The notes under the pieces: model-generated
Seen by the model: only the letters and a program-made list of their open reading frames with translations
Told to the model about the DNA's origin: nothing
The model's database searches: none
Part shown: positions 25,800 to 34,200 of the stretch, piece by piece
Layout: each line of letters begins with the position of its first letter
Numbering within the stretch: the stretch's first letter is position 1
Made by a program: the position numbers and the translations under genes
Assembly (NCBI GenBank): GCA_964387685.1
Contig: CAYLXK010000011.1
Span: 110,945-174,944, forward strand
Origin: Bryobacter sp964387685
Lineage (GTDB): Bacteria > Acidobacteriota > Terriglobia > Bryobacterales > Bryobacteraceae
DNA: 64,000 nt
Direction of reading: 5' to 3'

Positions 25800-26765
25800 T
25801 TGAAACTCATCATCCAAATCCCTTGCTGGAACGAACAGGACAGCCTGCCGGTGACGCTGGCACAACTGCCCCGCGCGGTAGCAGGCTTTACTAAGGTGGA
25901 ATGGCTGGTGGTGAGCGACGGTTCGACGGACGGGACTGCCGAAGCGGCACGTCGCGGTGGCGTGGACCACGTCATCGAACTGCCGCACCACGTTGGCCTC
26001 GCGCGTTGCTTCATGGCCGGCCTCGAAGAATGTTTGCGCCGTGGCGCGCACTGCATTGTGAATACCGACGCCGACAATCAATACTGCGCCGGCGACATTG
26101 GCAAGCTGACGGCCCCCGTACTGGCGGGCGAAGCGGACATGGTAATTGGCGCGCGGCCCATCGATTCGATCGGTCACTTCAGCCGCTCCAAGAAACTCTT
26201 GCAGCGCGTAGGAAGTTGGGTGGTGCGGCGGGCCAGCGGCCTCGATATCGAAGATGCGCCCAGCGGCTTTCGGGCGATAAGGCGAGAAGCCGCGATGCAA
26301 CTCTACGTTTTGACTTCTTACACTTACACCCTCGACACGATCGTCCAGGCCCAACAGAAGGGGATCCGGGTGTGCAGCGTGCCGGTGCGGGTGAACCCGG
26401 ATTTGCGCCCGTCGCGGCTGGTGAAGAGCACGTGGCATTACGTGAGGCGTTCGATGCTTTCGCTATTGGAATTGCAGTTGATTTATCATCCGTTTGAGTT
26501 CTTCAGCCGCCTGTCCATTGGACCTTTTCTGCTGAGTTTCTTTTTGGCCGCCCGCTGGCTCTACTTAAACCAGACCGATTTTCCCGTTACCGGACGCCTG
26601 CGCATTCCCAGCCTGATTGCGGCGACGGTATCCTTCCTGGTGGGTGCGCAGATGTTTCTTTTCGGGCTAAGCGCGAAAACGACGGCCGCGAACCGCAAAC
26701 TGCTGGAGGAAATCCGCGCGCGCCAGTTGCGCCAAGAAGTTGCGCCAAGAAGTGGAGACCGCTAA
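25800..26765 (+). CDS. family 2 glycosyltransferase with C-terminal membrane segments
   Basis: A 321-residue protein: a GT-A catalytic domain (IIQIPCWNE at the N-terminus, VSDGSTDGTAEA, acidic NTDADNQY metal motif, EDAPSGFRAIRREA acceptor loop) and two membrane segments near residues 240-260 and 270-300. The layout matches polyprenyl-phosphate sugar synthases of the dolichol-phosphate-mannose type. Start TTG 25800 places the fold's first strand immediately at the N-terminus. Its product could feed the neighbouring GT-C-like enzyme. YihY follows four bases after its stop. Confidence 0.88.
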   Translation: MKLIIQIPCWNEQDSLPVTLAQLPRAVAGFTKVEWLVVSDGSTDGTAEAARRGGVDHVIELPHHVGLARCFMAGLEECLRRGAHCIVNTDADNQYCAGDIGKLTAPVLAGEADMVIGARPIDSIGHFSRSKKLLQRVGSWVVRRASGLDIEDAPSGFRAIRREAAMQLYVLTSYTYTLDTIVQAQQKGIRVCSVPVRVNPDLRPSRLVKSTWHYVRRSMLSLLELQLIYHPFEFFSRLSIGPFLLSFFLAARWLYLNQTDFPVTGRLRIPSLIAATVSFLVGAQMFLFGLSAKTTAANRKLLEEIRARQLRQEVAPRSGDR

Positions 26766-26768
26766 GCC

Positions 26769-27584
26769 GTGATCGAAAAAATGCGCGCTTTCTGGCCTCA
26801 CTGTAAGCCAACCTTGCATTTTTGGGCCGAGACGGAAACGCACGTCTATTCGTTTTCGGTCGCGGCTAACGTCCTGTTGAGCTTCTTCCCTTTTCTCATC
26901 GTCTTGACCAGCATGCTTCGCTACGCGCTGCACTGGTTCGGTGCCGAGCAGGGCATCTATGTCGCCTTGAACGACTACTTCGCCGGCGAGACGGGAGAGT
27001 TCTTGGTTCGCAATCTCAAGACCGCCGTCTACCGCAATGGCCACGCCATCAGTTGGGTTTCCTTGCTGCTCTTGCTTTTCACGGCCAATGGGATTTTCAT
27101 GCCCCTGGAGGTAGCGCTGAATCGCGTTTGGGGCATCGGCAAGAACCGCAGCTTTCTCATGAACCAACTCATCAGCCAGGGCCTGGTCTTCGGTTGCGGC
27201 ATCCTTTGGTTCGCCTCCAGTGCGGCCACCGCTCCGGTGGCAAGAATCGGCTGGCTAAGCGCCATCGTCTACAAAATCGCCAGTCTGCCTTTGACGATCG
27301 GCATTGTCTTTCTGATTTATTGGCTGCTGCCAAACGCAAGAGTACCCAAGATCCTTATCCTGCTTGCTGCCATTGTTGTGGGCATCGCCATTGAGTTGAC
27401 CAAGCTGGTGAATCTGTTGATCTGGCCTTGGCTTTACGGCAAGATGAGCCACGAATATGGCCCTTTCGTCAACAGCGTCACGATCCTGACGTGGTCCTTT
27501 GTGTTCTCGATGTTGTTCCTGGCTGGAGCGGAATGGAGCGCTCGCAAGGCGCGCGAGCTACAGGTAAAAGTAGAAGCGCGTTAA
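26769..27584 (+). CDS. YihY/virulence factor BrkB family membrane protein
   Basis: A 271-residue protein with about six membrane segments and family features near the N-terminus (VYSFSVAANVLLSFFPFLIVL) and middle (NGIFMPLEVALNRVWGIGKNRS). YihY proteins are inner-membrane proteins of uncertain function, often called ribonuclease BN in error. It is three bases downstream of the GT2 gene and likely in the same transcript. Start GTG 26769 is used; ATG 26781 is possible. Convergent with a methyltransferase-like gene through a shared TTAA (27581-27584). Confidence 0.88.
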   Translation: MIEKMRAFWPHCKPTLHFWAETETHVYSFSVAANVLLSFFPFLIVLTSMLRYALHWFGAEQGIYVALNDYFAGETGEFLVRNLKTAVYRNGHAISWVSLLLLLFTANGIFMPLEVALNRVWGIGKNRSFLMNQLISQGLVFGCGILWFASSAATAPVARIGWLSAIVYKIASLPLTIGIVFLIYWLLPNARVPKILILLAAIVVGIAIELTKLVNLLIWPWLYGKMSHEYGPFVNSVTILTWSFVFSMLFLAGAEWSARKARELQVKVEAR

Positions 27585-28240
27585 GGCTCGCCGGCCCGAT
27601 ACCAGGCGGCGCACATGCGTTTGCCGTCGAGCACCGGAGTTTCCTTCTCCCGCTCACGCGCATAGCCAAGCGCAGTCATCGCGAGGTGCACTTCTCCGCG
27701 ATCAATCAAGTGGGGGCGCGCGTTTTCGCGCAACAAATTCATGGTGCCCGGCAGAGCCAAGCCCGGAGTCATTGACGAAGCAAAGGCGGGAGGATTCTCC
27801 TGCTGTACGATCAGGACCCGGCGGCATTGCCAAGCGCCCAAACTATCGAGGGCCTTGCGCCAATCTACGTTTTCCAGCACGAGCAACAGAGCGGCGAAGG
27901 GAATCGGCCCCGCAACTTGGGTCGCTTCAATATCGTCCTCGACTACACGCCAGGAGGATCGCCCCATCCGCTCCAGACGCCGCTCCAGGCTTTGCCGGAA
28001 CGCGGCATTGATGTCCGTAAAGACAACCTCGCGCCGCCCCAGCACCTCCGCTGAAATGTAGTCGAACATCTGCCCCGGTCCCGCGCCGGGAATAATCAAG
28101 GCGCCTTCTGGCAAAGTTGCCGCCCAAGCGGCTAAGTGTTCGGCGTTGGCCTGCGCTTGGCCCACTCGCGCCATGTGTTCTTCGTAGTCGGAAGGGGCGA
28201 TGGCGCGCCATACCGCTTCCAAAGTTTCGATGCGATCCAT
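27581..28240 (-). CDS. class I SAM-dependent methyltransferase-like protein
   Basis: A 219-residue protein with a Rossmann-type motif I (ALIIPGAGPGQMFDYI, where the usual ExGxGxG is changed to PGAGPGQ) followed by VVFTDINAAF as motif II. Motif I deviates, so SAM binding is likely but not certain. The substrate is unknown. It lies 13 bp downstream of the YceI gene on the same strand and may share its transcript. Confidence 0.68.
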   Translation of the reverse strand: MDRIETLEAVWRAIAPSDYEEHMARVGQAQANAEHLAAWAATLPEGALIIPGAGPGQMFDYISAEVLGRREVVFTDINAAFRQSLERRLERMGRSSWRVVEDDIEATQVAGPIPFAALLLVLENVDWRKALDSLGAWQCRRVLIVQQENPPAFASSMTPGLALPGTMNLLRENARPHLIDRGEVHLAMTALGYAREREKETPVLDGKRMCAAWYRAGEP

Positions 28241-28253
28241 GAAGTGCTTTTGC

Positions 28254-28793
28254 TTAGCGTAGCGTTAGACGGAAGCTTAGCTTCATCAAGGGATCTGTGC
28301 CCACCGCCCCGAGGGCGGCCGTTGGCGGCTTTAGGCCAAACTGCCGCATATCGACCGTGGAGCTGCCTTCATATACACCGCCACTTTCGCGCAACTTTAC
28401 TTCCACGGCCTTTTCGACGCCGCGGATGTTCAACAGGCCCTGGGCTAGCAGTTCCGAGCCCTGCCGCTCCACCTTGGTCGAGCGATAAACCATGCGCGGG
28501 TGCTTGGCGCTATCCAGCATCTCTTTCACCGTGAACTCGGTAACCTTCTTGAGATCCCCCGCTTTGAGCCAATCGTCCTTCACCTCTACCTTGGCGGACT
28601 CAATGGAAAGCTCGAAGGCTAGTTTTTGGGGGTCGGCCTGGCCCTGGTATGCCGGAAACTCAAAAAGATGCTTCTTGCCGCGCATCAAGCCGGTCTTGCC
28701 TACTTCGAGGCGCAGCCAGTCTCCCGGCTGCGGGCGAATCTCGGCGGCTGTCAGGATGGCCGCCACGCCGGCCAGGATCTGTAGCAACTTCAT
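28254..28793 (-). CDS. YceI-like periplasmic lipid-binding protein
   Basis: A 179-residue protein with an N-terminal signal peptide (LLQILAGVAAILTAAE) and the YceI lipocalin-like barrel: HLFEFPAYQG, LAFELSIESAKVEV, TVKEMLDSAKHPRMVYRSTKV, and a Ser-Thr-rich strand near the end. YceI proteins bind isoprenoid-like lipids in the periplasm. The start overlaps the stop of the upstream small barrel gene by four bases (28790-28793), so the two envelope proteins are made together. The pair diverges from an ECF sigma/NrsF operon. Confidence 0.87.
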   Translation of the reverse strand: MKLLQILAGVAAILTAAEIRPQPGDWLRLEVGKTGLMRGKKHLFEFPAYQGQADPQKLAFELSIESAKVEVKDDWLKAGDLKKVTEFTVKEMLDSAKHPRMVYRSTKVERQGSELLAQGLLNIRGVEKAVEVKLRESGGVYEGSSTVDMRQFGLKPPTAALGAVGTDPLMKLSFRLTLR

Positions 28794-29314
28794 CGTTTTC
28801 CAAACCTCACTTGAAAGCCAACGCTGGCGATCGGATTGTGGCGGCCCGCGGCGTAAAAGTTACGGATCTCGCCGCGAAAGGCCAACCACTTCCAGGTTGC
28901 CACGTCCATTCCGCCGCCATAGTGCCAGGCGCCGTGCTTAGTCACACGCGAGCCCGGAAATGGATCCCCATTTTGCAGAAGTTGCGATTGTTCATAGGCG
29001 CCTAGACCAAAGCCGCCCGCCGCAAAAGGAGCTAAACGCTTTTGCGGCAGGAAGCTGACGCGTAGACCGGGTGTGAGAAATAGTGTGGCTTCATCGCGGG
29101 AAGCGCGCGGGTCGACAATGTTGTTCTTGCGATTTGGGGACGCGACAAAGTGCACTTCGCCAAAGAGCGAGGCTTTTTCGCCTTTTTTCAAGGCGACCGC
29201 GTAGTTTGCACCCATCGTCATTCCATTCGATTTGTTCTCTCCCGAATGCACACCGAGGCTGAGGGTGGCCTCCTGTTGGAAGGCGAGCGACAGTAGCAAA
29301 AGCGAGATTGTCAT
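28790..29314 (-). CDS. small outer-membrane beta-barrel protein
   Basis: A 174-residue protein with a signal peptide (MTISLLLLSLAFQQ) and about eight amphipathic strands containing Gly/Tyr/Phe patterns (FAAGGFGLGAYEQ, HYGGGMDVATWKW), ending VGFQVRFGKR. This is consistent with an OmpA/OmpW-sized eight-stranded barrel; no named family is claimed. It overlaps the YceI gene by four bases. Its start is only 14 bp from the chosen start of the divergent sigma factor, so promoters for each direction must lie inside the other gene. Confidence 0.72.
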   Translation of the reverse strand: MTISLLLLSLAFQQEATLSLGVHSGENKSNGMTMGANYAVALKKGEKASLFGEVHFVASPNRKNNIVDPRASRDEATLFLTPGLRVSFLPQKRLAPFAAGGFGLGAYEQSQLLQNGDPFPGSRVTKHGAWHYGGGMDVATWKWLAFRGEIRNFYAAGRHNPIASVGFQVRFGKR

Positions 29315-29328
29315 ACACTCGGCATTTG

Positions 29329-29847
29329 GTGGGCACAGGGGAAAAAGTAACGCTTGAAGAGTGGATGGTCCGGTACCAGGCTGGCGACGGGTCGGCGCTC
29401 GATACCTTGTATACCGACGTCAGCCCCCGTTTGCGCACGATATTCCGCTCGGGTGCGCCCGAGAACGATATCGAAGAACTCGTGCAGGAAACGTGGCTCC
29501 AAATTCATCGCAGCCGCCACACCTGGCGTCCGGGCGAAGCATTGCTGCCCTGGGTTTACTCCATTGCCCGCCACGTCCGTTCCGGGCACTATCGCAAGGT
29601 CACGCGGCGCAACGAAACCCTGCTGGATGAAAAAATATCCACTCCGCCACCGGAACTTTCCTACGATTGGGAACAATTGCTAGGTGAACTGCCCGCCAGT
29701 CAAAGGCAGGTTTTGATTCTGATGAAAGTGGAAGGTCATAGCTTGGAAGAAGTAGCGGCAGCGACGGGAAGCAGCGTAGGCAGCGTAAAGCAAAAGGCGC
29801 ATCGTGCCTATGCCAAACTGCGCGAGTTGCTGGGAGGCAGTGCATGA
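29329..29847 (+). CDS. ECF-type RNA polymerase sigma factor
   Basis: About 172 residues with region 2 (MVRYQAGDGSALDTLY, ELVQETWLQIHR) and region 4 (LPASQRQVLILMKVEGHSLEEVAAATGSSVGSVKQKAHRA pattern, split here by position), the classic ECF layout. The start is uncertain: the frame is open from TTG 29308, which would overlap the divergent barrel gene; GTG 29329 gives a normal N-terminus before region 2. Its stop overlaps the start of the NrsF-like gene by four bases, the usual arrangement of sigma and anti-sigma factors. The divergent barrel-YceI pair is a candidate regulon member. Confidence 0.9.
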   Translation: MGTGEKVTLEEWMVRYQAGDGSALDTLYTDVSPRLRTIFRSGAPENDIEELVQETWLQIHRSRHTWRPGEALLPWVYSIARHVRSGHYRKVTRRNETLLDEKISTPPPELSYDWEQLLGELPASQRQVLILMKVEGHSLEEVAAATGSSVGSVKQKAHRAYAKLRELLGGSA

Positions 29848-30449
29848 GAACCACGATCATCGAGGAGCTCAAGCGCGATCTCCAGCCAGTGCGTCCCTTG
29901 CGGCCAGCCTGGCAAATTACGGTCATCGCTATCTGCATTGCGGTGAGCGTAGGTCTAGGGGCTGTCTGGATTTTTGGCTTCGGGCCCCCGGAATCTTTTT
30001 CCCTTGCCTCCTGGGCCCTCCTCGCTTTTGGTTTCACGATGACCGTGGGCGGCTGCGCTTGGGCGGCTGCGCAGTGGATGAGCCCCAGCGGCGATACCGC
30101 TTTGTGGCGGCCCGCGCTGGGCTTTCTGGTGGCACTGGCGGGAATCCTGGTGGCTGCCGAGTTCGGGCCCTTCATGCCCATTCTCGCGTTGGGATGCTTT
30201 TCGGCGGGCAGCCTTGCGGCCTTCGCCACTGCGGCGCTTCTATTGTTAGTGTTTCGCCGGGCCGCCCCGATCCGGCGCCATCGAGTGGCCGCCTGCGCCG
30301 GAGTTGTGAGCGGCATGGTGGGCTTTTTCGCCATCCAACTGCATTGCCCGATCGACGATGCCTGGCACATGCTCACCGGCCACGCTCTCTTGCCGGTCGC
30401 TTGGGGGCTTGCGGCCTACCTGCTGGCCCGATTATTCTGGAGAGCGTAG
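29844..30449 (+). CDS. NrsF-like (DUF1109) membrane anti-sigma factor
   Basis: A 201-residue protein with about six membrane segments and the family signature near the C-terminus, LHCPIDDAWHMLTGHALLP. NrsF proteins hold their cognate ECF sigma factor at the inner membrane until an oxidative or metal signal releases it. The short cytoplasmic N-terminus (ELKRDLQPVRPLRP) fits the family. Start ATG 29844 overlaps the sigma gene stop by four bases. Confidence 0.88.
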   Translation: MRTTIIEELKRDLQPVRPLRPAWQITVIAICIAVSVGLGAVWIFGFGPPESFSLASWALLAFGFTMTVGGCAWAAAQWMSPSGDTALWRPALGFLVALAGILVAAEFGPFMPILALGCFSAGSLAAFATAALLLLVFRRAAPIRRHRVAACAGVVSGMVGFFAIQLHCPIDDAWHMLTGHALLPVAWGLAAYLLARLFWRA

Positions 30450-30536
30450 AGACGCCTCTGACCCATCTGCCTGTCCTTGTCTAAATCCTTTTCCGCACGC
30501 ACCTAAGACTGAATTGAATTTAGGAGAAGGATACCT

Positions 30537-31295
30537 GTGTCTTCCCATACTTTTGCTAGTACCTCCTGGTACGAGACTTTTTTTCAAGGCGCATCCGTCC
30601 GCTTGTGGGATGCTGCCATACCCGAAACCGCCACGCTAGCCGAGGTGGAGTACCTTTGCGGCCAGCTTAACCTCCAACCCGAAAGCCGGATTCTTGACGC
30701 ACCCTGCGGCAATGGCCGTCACGCCACTGCGCTCGCCCGACTCGGCCATCGCGTCACCGGCGTCGACATCTCTGCTGAATTCCTAGCGCTGGCGCAGGGC
30801 CGTTCTGGAGATTTAGATATCGAGTGGATCCAGGCGGATTTGAGCCAGTGGCAAGCGACGCAGCAGTATGACGCCGCTTTCTGTTGGGGCAATAGCTTTG
30901 GATATCTGCCCCATCAAAAGACGGTCGAATGGCTTAATCGTACGGCAACGGCCTTGCGGCCGGGCGGCCGCTTTGCGATTGGCCAAAACGCCACCGTCGA
31001 AGGCGCCTTTCGCGCTTACGCGGATAAGCGTACCTGGTACGAGATGGGCGGCATGCTCATGCTGGTCGAGAATCATTTTGAATTCCGCGAGTCGCGGCTG
31101 CGCACCGAGTTTCAATTCATCGAAGCCGGCAAAACCACGCGCGCTACCTCGTACCAGCATCTGTACAGCGCCGGAGAATTGGTTCGGCTTTGCGAAGGGG
31201 CGGGATTCCGCGTCCTGGAACTGAGCTCGGATCTCGCTGGTACTCCCTTCGACGCGGGGGCCCAGGGGCTCTATCTCGTCGCTTCGCGCGAATGA
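30537..31295 (+). CDS. class I SAM-dependent methyltransferase
   Basis: A 252-residue protein with motif I ILDAPCGNGRHATALA at about residue 55, motif II VTGVDISAEFLALA and IEWIQADLSQW, then a catalytic-domain segment CWGNSFGYLPH. The order is that of class I methyltransferases acting on small molecules; the substrate is not evident. Start GTG 30537 has a good ribosome site, TTAGGAGAAGG, at suitable spacing. It stands 87 bp after the anti-sigma gene, probably as its own unit. Confidence 0.88.
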   Translation: MSSHTFASTSWYETFFQGASVRLWDAAIPETATLAEVEYLCGQLNLQPESRILDAPCGNGRHATALARLGHRVTGVDISAEFLALAQGRSGDLDIEWIQADLSQWQATQQYDAAFCWGNSFGYLPHQKTVEWLNRTATALRPGGRFAIGQNATVEGAFRAYADKRTWYEMGGMLMLVENHFEFRESRLRTEFQFIEAGKTTRATSYQHLYSAGELVRLCEGAGFRVLELSSDLAGTPFDAGAQGLYLVASRE

Positions 31296-31321
31296 AGTTG
31301 TGTTGATAGACTAGGGGCATC

Positions 31322-32728
31322 ATGGAATCGAAGCAGGACCCGTCGCGCCGCGACGCGACGAAACTGGCGGCCACGGCTGCCGCGCTCACGATTACGGGCG
31401 CCCCTTTTATCTCCAAAGTCAAGGCCGCGAACAACACGGTGCAGTTCGGCTTCATCGGAACTGGCAGCCGGGGCCAATACCTGCTGCAACACCTGAAGGG
31501 CATTGATAATGGCACCTGCGTGGCGGTCTGCGACGTCTACCAGCCGAGCATGGCGAAAGCGGCCGACATCATCGGCACCAAGCCGAAACAGTTCAAGGAT
31601 TACCGCGAGTTGCTAAGCGACAAAGCCGTCGACGCGGTGCTGATTGCGACGCCTTTGTATTTGCATTTTCCCGTCACCAAGGACGCTCTGGAGGCGGGCA
31701 AGCACGTTTTCTGCGAGAAAAGCCTGGTCTTCAAGCCGGAAGAAATCCACGCGCTGCGCGCACTCTCGAATTCCAAGCCGAAGCAAGTGCTGCAGGTGGG
31801 CCTGCAGCGTCGTTACTCGAAGTTTTACCAAACCGCCAAAGAGATGATCGACAAGGGCATGCTAGGTACCGTGACGCACATCCGCGGCCAATGGCACCGC
31901 AACACCTTCGCCAAGGACCCTTGGAACAAGCCGCTCCCGAAGGATCGCAGCGATAGAGACGTCAACTGGCGCAAGTACCGCGAGTTCTCCGGCGGCCTGA
32001 CGGCCGAGTTGGCCTCGCATCAAATCGATATCGCCGACTGGATGTTTGGCTCTCATCCCGAATATGTGGTCGGCGTCGGCGGTACGGACTACATCAAGGA
32101 TGGCCGCGACATCTTTGACAACATCCAGCTCATCTTCAAGTACCCCAAAGGCCAGAAGCTCCACTACACCTCCATCACGACCAATCGCCATTTGCCTCTC
32201 TTTCATGGGGACCGTACCGAGTTCGGCGAAGTGATCATGGGCACCCAAGGCACGATTCACATTACTGTTGGCACGGATTCCGAGCCCGCACTGGGCATGT
32301 GGTTCCTGGAGCCGCCCCTCCCGAAAGTCGAGAGCGCCGACAAGAAAGCCCCCACCTACCAGGCTTCGGCATCGCTTGCTTCCACCGGCAAGGGCGGTCG
32401 CCCGCTGCCGATTCTTTTTGAAAAAGACACGGTTACTCCGCAGGATAGTTTCATTTCCAAAGAGCTCAAATACGCGCGGCAGTGGATGTACAAGAAGGGC
32501 GTGATGGTTCCCGAGGAGGAGTCCAATCCCGTCGATACCTCACTCACCAGCTTCTTCAACGACATCAGGACCCTGTCCAAGCCCAAGGCGAATCTGGAAG
32601 TGGGTCTGGCGGACTCGTCTTCGGTAATGCTCGCCAACCGTTGCATGTACGAAGAACGCAAAGTTCTCTTCCGGGAAATCGACGACATGGGCAAGCCGGA
32701 CGCCAAAGCCGCCGCCAAGAAGGCCTAA
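31322..32728 (+). CDS. Tat-exported Gfo/Idh/MocA-family oxidoreductase
   Basis: A 468-residue protein beginning with a twin-arginine leader (SRRDATKLAATAAALTI...KVKA) followed by the NAD(P)-binding FIGTGSRGQY motif. The centre shows CEKSLVFKPEE, where family members have the EKP catalytic lysine (here EKS), and GGLTAELASHQIDIADWM, containing the conserved HxxD-type acid residues. Periplasmic members of this family are numerous in Acidobacteriota and usually act on sugars or glycosides with tightly bound cofactor. The substrate is unknown. The EKS variant deserves checking. Confidence 0.9.
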   Translation: MESKQDPSRRDATKLAATAAALTITGAPFISKVKAANNTVQFGFIGTGSRGQYLLQHLKGIDNGTCVAVCDVYQPSMAKAADIIGTKPKQFKDYRELLSDKAVDAVLIATPLYLHFPVTKDALEAGKHVFCEKSLVFKPEEIHALRALSNSKPKQVLQVGLQRRYSKFYQTAKEMIDKGMLGTVTHIRGQWHRNTFAKDPWNKPLPKDRSDRDVNWRKYREFSGGLTAELASHQIDIADWMFGSHPEYVVGVGGTDYIKDGRDIFDNIQLIFKYPKGQKLHYTSITTNRHLPLFHGDRTEFGEVIMGTQGTIHITVGTDSEPALGMWFLEPPLPKVESADKKAPTYQASASLASTGKGGRPLPILFEKDTVTPQDSFISKELKYARQWMYKKGVMVPEEESNPVDTSLTSFFNDIRTLSKPKANLEVGLADSSSVMLANRCMYEERKVLFREIDDMGKPDAKAAAKKA

Positions 32729-32762
32729 CTTTTAGACCTGGCTGTACTCCTGAGGAGGAAGC

Positions 32763-33191
32763 ATGACGTGGTGGATGTGGATGGTGGGTGGCTTTGCGCT
32801 GCTAGCGCTGGAGACGCTCACGCCCGGCTTCTTCCTTATCTTTTTTGGGTTCGGCGCGGTCTTCATGGGCTTTTTCCAATTGCTCTTTCCGGGCGTGCCC
32901 TTTTGGATCGAGCTATTGATCTTTATTGGCGTTTCGAGCCTCTGGCTGGCCCTCTTCCGCCGCCGTTTAATCGCCTTTATGGACCGCCGCTATCCGCCCA
33001 AGCTGGTCGACCAAATTGAGGGTGAAATCGCCGTTGCGCTGGAGGACCTCGTGCCATCGCAGCCCGGCAAGGCGGAATTGCGCGGCGCCAACTGGAACGC
33101 GATGAATCTTGCGGACTTCACCATCCCCAAAGCCGGCCGCTGCCGCGTCGAGCGAATTGAAGGCCTCACACTCTTCGTCCGCCCACTATAA
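32763..33191 (+). CDS. NfeD-like membrane protein
   Basis: A 142-residue protein with two to three membrane segments (residues ~4-30, 40-65) and a C-terminal OB-fold-like domain (PGKAELRGANWNAM, a typical NfeD feature). NfeD proteins pair with SPFH proteins to organise membrane domains, and the SPFH gene follows 28 bp downstream. The start ATG 32763 has a strong GAGGAGG ribosome site. Presumably one transcript with the SPFH gene. Confidence 0.9.
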   Translation: MTWWMWMVGGFALLALETLTPGFFLIFFGFGAVFMGFFQLLFPGVPFWIELLIFIGVSSLWLALFRRRLIAFMDRRYPPKLVDQIEGEIAVALEDLVPSQPGKAELRGANWNAMNLADFTIPKAGRCRVERIEGLTLFVRPL

Positions 33192-33219
33192 TGAGATTCC
33201 GCAAGGAGACTCTCTCATC

Positions 33220-34200
33220 ATGACCGGCCCCCTGATTGCCGTTGCCGCCCTCACCATCCTGTTCTTCATCGTTCTGGCCCGCACGGCTGTCGTCGTGCCT
33301 CAACAGAACGCCTTTATCGTCGAACGCTTAGGCCGCTTCGCTGGCGTTCTCAGTCCCGGCTTTCACATCCTGGTTCCCTTTGTCGACGTGATTCGCTATA
33401 AGCACACGCTAAAGGAGCAGGCCGTCGATATCCCGGAGCAGGTTTGCATCACCAAGGACAACGTCCAGGTGGCTGTCGATGGAGTGCTCTACATGAAGGT
33501 GATCGATCCGGAGCGCGCTTCCTACGGCATCAATAACTTCGCCTTCGCCATCAGCCAGTTGGCCCAGACTACGCTCCGCAGCGAGATGGGCAAGATCGAC
33601 CTGGACCGCACCTTCGAGGAGCGGACCAACGTCAACAACAACGTCGTCAGCGAACTCGACAAGGCCACCGAGCCCTGGGGCATCAAAGTCTTCCGCTACG
33701 AAATTAAGAACATCACGCCCCCGGCGGACATCCTCGCCGCCATGGAAAAGCAGATGCGCGCCGAGCGCGAGAAGCGCGCCACGATCTTGACCTCCGAGGC
33801 TACCCGCGACGCCGCCATCAATACAGCCGAAGGCGACAAGCAGCAGACCATCAAGAAGTCCGAGGCGCAAAAGACGCGGCAGATTAACGAAGCCGAAGGC
33901 CAGGCCCAGGCGATCCTCTCTATCGCGAAAGCCACGGCGGAGGGCATTCGCGAGGTCGCCCAAACTATTGAAATGCCCGGCGGCCGCGAGGCTGTGCAAC
34001 TGAAGGTCGCCGACAAATATATCGAACAGTTCGGCAACCTCGCCAAGTCCAGCACCAGCATGATCGTGCCGGCCAACGTCGCCGATGTAGCCAGCATGCT
34101 GGCCAGCGCCATGAACGTTATCCAACAGGGCCAAAAGCCCCTCGCTCCGCCCCCGGCTGCGCCACAGGCGCCTCCCGCGCGCCCGTACCGCGAAACCTAA
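33220..34200 (+). CDS. SPFH/band 7 membrane protein, stomatin/QmcA-like
   Basis: A 326-residue protein: one N-terminal membrane anchor (residues 5-25), an SPFH domain (VPQQNAFIVERLGRFAGVLSPGFH, then VCITKDNVQVAVDGVLYMKV), a long charged coiled coil (MEKQMRAEREKRATIL...EGDKQQTIKKSEAQ) and a Pro-rich tail. Such proteins form cage-like oligomers at the inner membrane and often regulate FtsH-type proteolysis. Start ATG 33220 is set by AAGGAGA; the longer open frame overlaps NfeD and is not expected. Its stop directly abuts the stop of the converging gene at 34201. Confidence 0.94.
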   Translation: MTGPLIAVAALTILFFIVLARTAVVVPQQNAFIVERLGRFAGVLSPGFHILVPFVDVIRYKHTLKEQAVDIPEQVCITKDNVQVAVDGVLYMKVIDPERASYGINNFAFAISQLAQTTLRSEMGKIDLDRTFEERTNVNNNVVSELDKATEPWGIKVFRYEIKNITPPADILAAMEKQMRAEREKRATILTSEATRDAAINTAEGDKQQTIKKSEAQKTRQINEAEGQAQAILSIAKATAEGIREVAQTIEMPGGREAVQLKVADKYIEQFGNLAKSSTSMIVPANVADVASMLASAMNVIQQGQKPLAPPPAAPQAPPARPYRET

